From: an uncultured Clostridia bacterium
Lineage (GTDB): Bacteria > Bacillota > Clostridia > Christensenellales > Borkfalkiaceae
Assembly (NCBI GenBank): GCA_947624215.1
Contig: CANQJJ010000007.1
Span: forward strand, 1-56,630
Direction of reading: 5' to 3'
DNA length: 56,630 bases
The notes under the pieces are model-generated. The model was not told where the DNA came from. It saw only the letters and a program-made list of their open reading frames with translations, and searched no databases. The position numbers were made by a program, and so were the translations under genes. How positions within the stretch are numbered: position 1 is the stretch's first letter; each line of letters begins with the position of its first letter. Shown piece after piece: positions 8,211 through 14,791 of this stretch.

Positions 8211-8519
8211 ATGGATAAGGATGAAGTCATAAGACGGATCGGCATCATGCGCACGAAAGCAGGGCTTTCCGCACGGGAACTTAGCCTTAGGATCGGCAAA
8301 AATTCGGCCTATATTTCGCGGCTGGAATCAAAAAATGATAGTTTCGAGCCCTCGGTTTCTGCTCTTCTCAAAATCATTGAGGCTTGTAATTCCACGGAGA
8401 GCGAGTTTTTCTACTATGACATGTATGCGTATGCCAAGGACAAGGAGATCGTCGACTTGTTGCGATCGGCAAGCGCGGCAAGGAAAGAGGCTATTCTTAC
8501 GCTCTTAAAAAACAAGTAG
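8211..8519 (+). CDS. XRE-family regulator, likely controller of the methyltransferase cassette
   Basis: This is a 102-residue single-domain helix-turn-helix protein of the lambda-repressor type. The motif covers about residues 5-60: RIGIMRTKAGLSARELSLRI, then AYISRLESKNDSFEPSVSAL. The C-terminus is a short helical tail. Size and position (divergent from a methylase) match the controller proteins of type II restriction systems, which delay nuclease expression after entry into a new host. A TATAAT box is at 8185-8190, with a GAGGT ribosome site. It is AT-rich like the rest of the cassette. Confidence 0.85.
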   Translation: MDKDEVIRRIGIMRTKAGLSARELSLRIGKNSAYISRLESKNDSFEPSVSALLKIIEACNSTESEFFYYDMYAYAKDKEIVDLLRSASAARKEAILTLLKNK

Positions 8520-8539
8520 GCTCAACAAAAGTTTTCAAA

Positions 8540-8569
8540 GCCGCCCGCGCAAGTTTTTGCGCGGGCGGC
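8540..8569 (+). terminator. Strong GC hairpin after the XRE gene
   Basis: GCCGCCCGCGCAA / TTGCGCGGGCGGC form a 13-bp stem, 20 bases after the stop codon. No clear T run follows, so its action as an intrinsic terminator is uncertain. Confidence 0.5.
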
Positions 8570-8583
8570 AACATATTTAACCG

Positions 8584-8733
8584 AAAGGGCACTCTGATTT
8601 GTCATTTCGAGCGGTGGCAAATTCTGGGGAAGATGTCGGGCAAGGCGGGCTTTATCCCCCTCATCCGCCCTACGGGCACCTTCCCCAAGGGGGAAGGCAA
8701 GACAAAAATTTCCGAGAATTTTATCCGAAACGC
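8584..8733. repeat. Intergenic repeat block with family R2
   Basis: This stretch holds no gene. At about 8667-8702 it carries one copy of R2, whose core CTACGGGCACCTTCCCC is followed by GGGGGAAGG. R2 recurs near 23940, 35685 and 42280. Confidence 0.7.
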
Positions 8734-8762
8734 TTGACAGACAATACTATGCAATGTATAAT
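8734..8762 (+). promoter_or_regulatory. Consensus promoter with PadR-type palindrome
   Basis: TTGACA (8734-8739), a 17-base spacer and TATAAT (8757-8762) match sigma-A consensus perfectly. The spacer and -10 overlap the near-palindrome ATACTATGCAATGTAT (8744-8759), which has the ATAC/GTAT arms and TGCA centre usual for PadR operators. This suggests that the gene just downstream represses itself. Confidence 0.8.
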
Positions 8763-8783
8763 ATCATGCAAAGAGGGGTATCC

Positions 8784-9095
8784 ATGGATATTCAGATGAA
8801 AAAGGGACTGCTCGATGTGTGCGTGCTCGCGCTTCTCGAGAGGGGGGACTCCTACGGCTATCAGCTTGTGACTGAGCTCTCCAAGGTGGTGGAGGTGTCC
8901 GAGTCGACGCTGTATCCCATCCTGAAACGGTTGGAAGCGGGCGGACTGCTCACGACCTACACATGCGAACACGGCGGCAGGTTGCGGCGGTACTATCGCA
9001 TCACGCAGGCGGGGCTGGTGCGCCTCGGGCAGTTCGGCGAGGAATGGGCAGAGCTCGAACGGATCCACGATTTTATCGCGGGAGGAAAAAAATGA
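8784..9095 (+). CDS. PadR-family transcriptional regulator
   Basis: 103 residues. The winged helix is complete: MDIQMKKGLLDVCVLALLER, GDSYGYQLVTELSKVVEVSE and STLYPILKRLEAGGLLTTYT, followed by the beta-wing with RRYYRIT. ATG 8784 is used because AGAGGGG precedes it; ATG 8754 overlaps the -10 box. The stop overlaps the start of the DUF1700 gene by 4 bases (ATGA). PadR-DUF1700 pairs are common in Bacillota and often answer envelope stress or antimicrobials. The operator in the promoter indicates autoregulation. Confidence 0.92.
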   Translation: MDIQMKKGLLDVCVLALLERGDSYGYQLVTELSKVVEVSESTLYPILKRLEAGGLLTTYTCEHGGRLRRYYRITQAGLVRLGQFGEEWAELERIHDFIAGGKK

Positions 9096-10588
9096 AGAAG
9101 AGAACGTATTTGAAGAAACTTGCAAGGGCCTTGAAGGGGGTGCCCGCACGCGAGCAGGAGGACCTCGTTGCCTACTACGACGAGCTCATCGAGGACCGAT
9201 TGGAGCAGGGGAAGAGTCCGCGGCAGGTCTTTGCCGAGCTTGAACCGCCCGAAAAAGTCGCGGAAACCTACCTGCGGGATGTGGCCTCCGAGAAGAGCTC
9301 AGACGACAAACGAGGGTACCGTGTCCGAAAGGAGCCCCTCACGGTGGCGCGTTTTGCGGGAGGATTACTTGCCGCGGTCGCTTCAATTGTGCTCGCCGCG
9401 CTCATCTTCTCGTTTGCGGTCGCGGGGGTGGCACTCGCCATCGCGGGCGTCTATGCTCTCGCCATCTCCTTCGGGCTATTGTTCGCGGGGCACGCGGCGC
9501 TCTTCTTTGCACAGTGGGGGATGGCCTCCGTCATGTTCGCCCTCGCCATGCTCTCGGAGATCCTGACGGTCGTCCTCGCCAAAGGGCTTGCGGGCATGTG
9601 GCGGCTCGTCGTGGCCCGTCCCACACAAAAAAATCCCATGCAAAAACGCATGCGGCGCGCACTCATCGCAGGCTGTGCGATGTTGCTCGGCGGGCAGCTC
9701 ATGTTCGTGGCGGCATTCGGCGCGCTTGGATTCCGCTATCAAAACCTTGCCGTCACCGACGGGCTCGTCACCCATGAGGAGCAGCTCACCGTCTCCGACG
9801 AGATGGTTTTGGAGGTGGATAACTCTGCCGTCACGGTCAAGCGGTCGGAGGACGAGACATGCAAGCTCGTCTACCGCGACTTCCCCGAGGTCCCGAGGCG
9901 GTTTGCCTTTGGGGACGGAAAGGCCGTGCTGGGCGGCGGGAGCGAGGGCTTTTCGGTCATGGGTGCATCGCTCAGCCTCCAATGGCACCGCGGACTGCTC
10001 GTCGGCGCCGTGACGGAAGATCTGCAAAGCGCGGAGCTCTATCTTCCCGCTTCCTTTGCGGGCGCTCTCAGCGTAGAAGTGAAAAACGGCGAAGTATCCA
10101 TCGCTGACATGGTATGCTCCGATCTCGTCATCACGGTCATAAACGGCGCCATTTCCCTCAGCGATGTTGCCGCCGATACGGTGAAGGCGACGACAGTAAA
10201 CGGCGCCGTCAAATTGCAAAATATCACGGCCGGGAGCGTCTGGGTAGAGACAACCAACGGCGTGATCAAATTCGACAATGTTCGGGCGGAAACGGTCAAG
10301 GCGGAGATAAAAACCGGTGCGATCGTTCTCAAAGATGTCGCGTGTGCGCGCGTACATGCCGCCACGAGCACCGGCGAGATTTCGCTGGAAGATCTCCGCG
10401 CCGACTTCATCACCTTGCACACGAGCACGGGAGCCGTATCGGGGACGGTCGCGGGAAAGGAAGAGGACTATGCGATCACGGCCTCGTGCAGCACGGGCAG
10501 CTGTAATTTGCACGATCGGCAGGGTGGCTCCAAACAGCTCGACGTCCGCGTCTCCACCGGCGCCGTGAACATCACATTTGCTCCCTGA
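9092..10588 (+). CDS. DUF1700 (HAAS) membrane protein with DUF4097 beta-helix domain
   Basis: 498 residues. The N-terminal helical HAAS/DUF1700 domain (about 1-75) holds YLKKLARALKGVPAREQEDL and a YYDELIEDRLEQG segment, which interact with PadR partners in known systems. Four to five membrane helices follow between about 90 and 225. The C-terminal half (about 235-498) is a DUF4097-type beta-solenoid built from repeats of about 20 residues such as VKATTVNGAVKLQNITAGSV and VHAATSTGEISLEDLRAD. It is probably exposed outside the membrane. The gene is co-translated with padR. A copy of the dispersed motif (TGACATGGTATG) lies in the coding region at 10104-10117. Confidence 0.85.
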   Translation: MKKRTYLKKLARALKGVPAREQEDLVAYYDELIEDRLEQGKSPRQVFAELEPPEKVAETYLRDVASEKSSDDKRGYRVRKEPLTVARFAGGLLAAVASIVLAALIFSFAVAGVALAIAGVYALAISFGLLFAGHAALFFAQWGMASVMFALAMLSEILTVVLAKGLAGMWRLVVARPTQKNPMQKRMRRALIAGCAMLLGGQLMFVAAFGALGFRYQNLAVTDGLVTHEEQLTVSDEMVLEVDNSAVTVKRSEDETCKLVYRDFPEVPRRFAFGDGKAVLGGGSEGFSVMGASLSLQWHRGLLVGAVTEDLQSAELYLPASFAGALSVEVKNGEVSIADMVCSDLVITVINGAISLSDVAADTVKATTVNGAVKLQNITAGSVWVETTNGVIKFDNVRAETVKAEIKTGAIVLKDVACARVHAATSTGEISLEDLRADFITLHTSTGAVSGTVAGKEEDYAITASCSTGSCNLHDRQGGSKQLDVRVSTGAVNITFAP

Positions 10589-11509
10589 CGCACAGGGCCT
10601 CGCCCGTCATTTCCACCCGGGATCATTCCGAGCGCCATTCTGTCCGACCGAGCCCAACGCGAGCGTTACCCCCCTCCTTGGGGAGGGGGGTAGGGAGTGG
10701 GGGCTATGATTGCTTTTCCTTATAAAACTCGATCGGTTTTCCTTATAAAGCGGAAGGAACAGTTGTGATCCCCACCTCAGTCACGCTCACGCGTGACAGC
10801 TCCTCCCCAAGGAGGAGCTTTTCGTCGGACTGCGTATGAGCGACCCCTTGGCGCCCCTGTAAGGGGAGCTCCGCCGATGCCCTTTCGGCGGTGAGGGGTT
10901 TCGATTAACGATGCGGCCCAATTAAGGCGTCATTCTGAACAGAGTGAGGAATCTCTGAGATGCGCTTACATTATAATAAGTGGAAACTCAGAGATTCCTC
11001 GGCTACGCCTCGGAATGACGTGCCTGTGTGCTCGGAGTGAACGAACCAAGGCATTTCCAATTACGCGTCATGTTGACCCTGTCGAAACATCACCGCATTA
11101 TTAAAACTAAGGTGACCCTTCGACACAGCTACTTCGCCTACGGCTCGTGTCGCGCTTGGAATCACAAATAGAAGTCTCGCGCGGTCAGGGTGACGTATTT
11201 AGAACACTTGGTCCCTTGCCCAAGCAGTCGGACTGCGTACCTCTGGATCGTTCGGGGACAGCTGCGTCGAACTCCGTTTTATCATTGCGCCTCAGGATGA
11301 CGCGCTTACCACAACGATAAATGCGGTGATGCTTCGACTAACGCTCAGCATGACGTAATAGAGCGCATGGGTTGTTTATCCAACAGTCGGACTTCGTTTG
11401 AGGGTACTATGTCTGCGACCGAGCTCAACACGAGCGTTACCCCCTCCTTGGGGAGGGGGTATATGTCACATTTTTTCTTAGGAGGGATTTTCCTTCTTCC
11501 TAATGAATG
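10589..11509. repeat. Gene-free mosaic of dispersed repeats (0.9 kb)
   Basis: I see no gene here. It contains, in order: a GGGGAGGGGG element (about 10668-10705, again at 11438-11462); R5 in reverse (10740-10825); R1 in reverse (10846-10902); a long palindrome from CGTCATTCTGA to TCGGAATGACG (10928-11020) with an inner CTCTGAG/CTCAGAG stem; R4 (about 11068-11205) interrupted by R10; and R6 in reverse (about 11228-11305). A degenerate dispersed motif, GGTACTATGTCTGCG, is near 11402. Short open frames here are translations of repeats. Confidence 0.8.
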
Positions 11510-13597
11510 TTAGGTCAGCGCGATAAGGAGGATGATCGAAATGGTGAACAGCGAGAGGAGCATAGCGACGAGCACGCGGTGGTTGACCGTCCAGAGGACA
11601 AATTCCCAAGGTCGCTTGTATTGACGCCCTTGCTCATAGCATAGGCATCTGTAACGATAGCTGCTCTGTTCGTGATGTGCCCGTTTGGCCTCGAGATATT
11701 CGAATCTTTGTGTACGATAGTCATTCCAAGCGTCTGGATTTTCACGGAGTTTTTTTTCAACATGCTTATTCTTCTTCAGCATTGCTATGTTCAGGGCGAG
11801 CGGGACACAAAGCAATAGCACTAAGATCACAAGAACCCATATGTCTCCCTGAATCTGAGGGGTTAAGTTCGTGTAACAGTCGGACACAATCCCGATTACT
11901 GCCAACGCCCCGATTACTGCCAACGCAAGATACAAAATATTGAGAACGATTTTGATTATCGTCCAAACTTTATTGATGCTGCAATGGGTTTTCCCGTAAC
12001 GACAGAAGAACGATGCGACAAAGAAAATCAGAGCGAGGGGAACAGCGCCGAACGCTGAAAAGAGGAGAAGAGGAGTCATTAAGAGGAGAAGAGGAGTCAT
12101 TGAAAAACCACTACCAATAAGAAAACCACCAATAAGCCCGAGACAGATGCTGAGCACGGCGAAGAGCACAGGAGAGGAGACGAGCCGCAACTTGCGGGTT
12201 TTGTAGATGTATTCCACCAATTCACCTTTGAGTTTTTCGGGCTTGGGAGGGCGCGCCTTCTTAACGGGTGCGTTATGATCGGCTTTCCACTTTTCGATCC
12301 GATCTTTTTGCGCGGCAATGTCGGCAGAGACGGAGGCTGTGTTTTTAAGCAACTTCCTGCATAGAGCGGCAAGGACCAGCGCGCCAAGATAGGAAAGGGA
12401 AAGAATGAGGGGAACGATAATCGACACACCGGCCTGCAATTCATTCCCGTTTACTTGTCCGACAAAAATACCTGTCGAGATGGCGAGTGCGGACATGGGT
12501 ATCAGAGAGAATCCCTTAAAAACAGTATTGCCGCGTGTGGATGACTTCACGATACCTATTTCAAACAGCCATGCCATGAAGAACACAGTTTGGATAATGG
12601 CGAGAGAAATCAGTGTTAAGGAGAGGTTGCGCGTCATTGCTGCCTCCAGGAGTGGAGAATTCGTTTGATCCTTAACGAGCTCATATACCGACCCGAAGGT
12701 GAGCATTTTTTCGAGATTTGCTGTCGGGGCAATATAAAAGAAGAAGAGCGAGAGGGAGATTATTCCAAAGAGTACCATGGGGAGGTAAGCAAGCCAGCGA
12801 TAGAGGTTCACCGCGAAATTTTCAGAATGTGTGAAAGAAGATTTGATAGGGTTGAGAGCGGGAACGTGAGATGGCAAGACATGCACTGCCACAATCGAGG
12901 CAATTTCCAACACGAGGTAGATGACCGAGAAGGAGAGGATGAGTTCGATTGCAGCGCCTGCTTTCAACATCCCCATTCCGTCATCAAATTCTGCAATTGC
13001 CGCCATGACAATGGAGGAGAGAACGAGCATAGTGAGCCATGCCGCCCCACCGATAATGTCACATACGATGTAATCACGCCGATACGTGGTCGTCTTGTTC
13101 ACCCAAATCAAGCCGAAGATGGTCATGACAGCGGCGATAATGAGTAAACAAATCATTACCCATTGCAGTTCGGGAGATTCCGCCGTGACGTCGAATCCGC
13201 TGCCAAAACTTCCGCCAAAACTTTCACCGAGATCGCTTCCGAGGGAGAAAGTTATGCCATGAAGACATTGATAGACGTTGCCAAAGTTGGTCTCAGGGAT
13301 CTTTATTCCGCCGATTACCATGCCGGGCGAGATTGCGACGGGCGCGAGATAGAAGAGGAAGAGCGCCGCGGAGAAAATGAGAAAAAGCAGGGAGGGCACG
13401 CGCGGCAAGAAGAAATAGAACTTTTTGAAGGTTCGGCTCACCTTCTTTTTTTGTGCTTGGGCCGGTTCGGCCGCGGGAGCTTGGACTGCCACGGGGATCT
13501 GTGGAGCAGGCATGTCGAAGGCAAAGCCGCAATGATTGCAGAAGCGGGCATTGGCCGTGACCGTCGTGTTGCACTTAGGGCAGGTCTTTTTTTCCAT
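11510..13597 (-). CDS. Zinc-ribbon multi-pass membrane protein; N-terminus cut by a nonsense codon
   Basis: From ATG 13597 the product is 695 residues. It has a zinc ribbon (Cys6, Cys9, Cys20, Cys23 in KKTCPKCNTTVTANARFCNH), a Pro/Ala linker, then two blocks of membrane helices (about 65-440 and 495-695) around a basic Lys-rich cytosolic stretch. The function is unknown. The preceding in-frame codons encode a second ribbon, CPSCGTTYEGNFCPNCGFQW. This follows ATG 13669, which has an ideal GGAGGTAAC site, but codon 4 is TAA (13660-13658). There is no other start before MEKK. The gene is therefore a nonsense mutant, or it is translated from the poor downstream start. Confidence 0.75.
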   Translation of the reverse strand: MEKKTCPKCNTTVTANARFCNHCGFAFDMPAPQIPVAVQAPAAEPAQAQKKKVSRTFKKFYFFLPRVPSLLFLIFSAALFLFYLAPVAISPGMVIGGIKIPETNFGNVYQCLHGITFSLGSDLGESFGGSFGSGFDVTAESPELQWVMICLLIIAAVMTIFGLIWVNKTTTYRRDYIVCDIIGGAAWLTMLVLSSIVMAAIAEFDDGMGMLKAGAAIELILSFSVIYLVLEIASIVAVHVLPSHVPALNPIKSSFTHSENFAVNLYRWLAYLPMVLFGIISLSLFFFYIAPTANLEKMLTFGSVYELVKDQTNSPLLEAAMTRNLSLTLISLAIIQTVFFMAWLFEIGIVKSSTRGNTVFKGFSLIPMSALAISTGIFVGQVNGNELQAGVSIIVPLILSLSYLGALVLAALCRKLLKNTASVSADIAAQKDRIEKWKADHNAPVKKARPPKPEKLKGELVEYIYKTRKLRLVSSPVLFAVLSICLGLIGGFLIGSGFSMTPLLLLMTPLLLFSAFGAVPLALIFFVASFFCRYGKTHCSINKVWTIIKIVLNILYLALAVIGALAVIGIVSDCYTNLTPQIQGDIWVLVILVLLLCVPLALNIAMLKKNKHVEKKLRENPDAWNDYRTQRFEYLEAKRAHHEQSSYRYRCLCYEQGRQYKRPWEFVLWTVNHRVLVAMLLSLFTISIILLIALT

Positions 13598-13669
13598 CCA
13601 TTGGAAGCCACAGTTAGGGCAGAAGTTTCCCTCATAAGTTGTGCCGCATGAGGGGCATTAGTGTTTCAT

Positions 13670-14071
13670 TTGTTACCTCCAAATTTTTTTGCGGGACAAA
13701 AAGGGCAAAAAATAAGGACGCCCCCAATGAGGACGCCCGCATGAAGTAGTATCCTCATTGTTGCGACACAATTTCTAAAATAAACTAATAAAAAGCAGTT
13801 AGAAAAAAGGATACACCTATGCCATTGTATCTGCTTTTATTAGTATGAAATTGTGTCGCAAAAACAATTCTACCACATACCGTGGAAAAAAGCAAGACTA
13901 ATGCGTGAAATTTTTAATTTTTTTAAGTTTCACGGATTTTAGCAATTTGATGCGCTTAGAATAACAAAAAAACGCCTTCGGGCAGACGAAGTCCGTCTTC
14001 TCGGCTTTCCCTTTGGGGAAGCTCCCGCGAAGCGGGTGATGAGGTCTTGTCGCCCCTCCCGAAAAATTTTA
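13670..14071. repeat. Gene-free stretch upstream of feo
   Basis: Besides the inverted repeat at 13761-13861, it contains a short direct repeat, GAGGACGCCC (near 13711-13740). A diverged R2-like block lies at about 13981-14055 (TTTCCCTTTGGGGAAGCTCC and a GATGAGG end). No gene was recognised. Confidence 0.6.
13761..13861. repeat. About 100-bp imperfect inverted repeat
   Basis: The ends TTGCGACACAATTTC (13761-13775) and GAAATTGTGTCGCAA (13847-13861) are perfect 15-bp inverted repeats. Inside are second arms, ACTAATAAAAAGCAG and CTGCTTTTATTAGT, so the element can fold into one long, bulged, AT-rich hairpin. It lies between the divergent zinc-ribbon and feo genes, about 90 bp from the former. It could be a miniature inverted-repeat element or a leader structure. 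No target-site duplication was identified. Confidence 0.7.
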
Positions 14072-14225
14072 GTTAGCAATGGCGAACTTTTTTCAAAAAA
14101 GGGGCGAAAAACAGTTGACAAGGTAAATTTCATGTGATAGAATAAACACAGTTAGCAAAGGCTAACCCATTCGTTGCCCGCAGATGGCGGGCAAATTTAT
14201 CGGAGATGAGTTCGCATAGGCGAAC
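14072..14225 (+). promoter_or_regulatory. feo promoter with three palindromic operators
   Basis: The promoter is TTGACA (14115-14120), a 17-base spacer and TAGAAT (14138-14143). Three 16-bp inverted repeats of form GTTMGC-N4-GCKAAC surround it: 14072-14087 upstream, 14151-14166 over the transcription start, and 14210-14225 just ahead of the ribosome site. The half-site resembles those of DtxR/IdeR-type metal repressors. Iron-dependent repression is therefore likely, although the regulator is not in this window. Confidence 0.8.
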
Positions 14226-14238
14226 CAAAGGAGACGAC

Positions 14239-14451
14239 ATGCCGTTATTGCTCGCACCCATCGGACAGGAAGTCAAAATCGTAAAAATCGTTGCGGACGA
14301 TAAGACCAAAAAGCACCTTTCCAACTTAGGCGTCCTCGTGGAGGGGACCATCACCGTCATCTCCTCGAGCGGCGGGAGCACCGTGTGCCGCGTCAAAGAC
14401 GGCCGCCTTGCCCTCGACAGGAGCGTCGCCTCGCGCATCTATGTCGCGTGA
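14239..14451 (+). CDS. feoA: Ferrous iron transport protein A (first copy)
   Basis: This is a 70-residue SH3-like FeoA protein. MPLLLAPIGQEVKIVKIVAD and the LSNLGVLVEGTITVISSSGG segment show the usual beta-barrel with the conserved L..LG..G.....S..GG pattern. FeoA is thought to modulate FeoB at the cytoplasmic face of the membrane. ATG 14239 is 7 bases after AAAGGAG; the longer open frame starting at 14206 would run through the third operator. It is the first gene of a feoA-feoA-feoB operon. Confidence 0.9.
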   Translation: MPLLLAPIGQEVKIVKIVADDKTKKHLSNLGVLVEGTITVISSSGGSTVCRVKDGRLALDRSVASRIYVA

Positions 14452-14557
14452 GACCACGAAAGGAGTGCCGCCCCGCGCATGGATGCCGCGTGAGAAAAGT
14501 AACGCGTGAGAAAAGTAAAATAAGGCAACAAAACTCATTGGGAGGATATTATAGAAT

Positions 14558-14791
14558 ATGGAAAAGCTGCTCAGCGAATTTTCCGTCGGCGAGAAGGGAG
14601 TCGTGAAGACCGTCTCGGGCGAAGGAAGACTGAGGAGAAGGCTCTTCGACATGGGTGTGACCCCGGGCGCCGAAGTGCTTCTCCGCAAGAAGGCCCCGCT
14701 CGGGGATCCCGTCGAGGTGACCATCCGCGGCTATGAGCTCACGCTCAGAAAGACGGAGGCCGACCTCGTCACCATGGAGGTGAAGAGATGA
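14558..14791 (+). CDS. feoA: Ferrous iron transport protein A (second copy)
   Basis: 77 residues, FeoA domain: EKGVVKTVSGEGRLRRRLFD, MGVTPGAEVLLRKKAPLGDP, ending VTIRGYELTLRKTEADLVTM. This copy follows the family consensus better than the first (RLR.RL.DMG..PG..V), so it is probably the direct partner of FeoB. GGGAGGAT precedes ATG 14558. The stop overlaps the feoB start (ATGA), which gives coupled translation. A degenerate dispersed motif, CGACATGGGTGTG, lies at 14647-14659 in the conserved DMG segment. Confidence 0.93.
   Translation: MEKLLSEFSVGEKGVVKTVSGEGRLRRRLFDMGVTPGAEVLLRKKAPLGDPVEVTIRGYELTLRKTEADLVTMEVKR

Noticed and set aside
10589..11509. Possible CRISPR array, because short repeats recur
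   Set aside because: Repeat lengths and spacings are irregular, orders are shuffled, and no cas genes are near.
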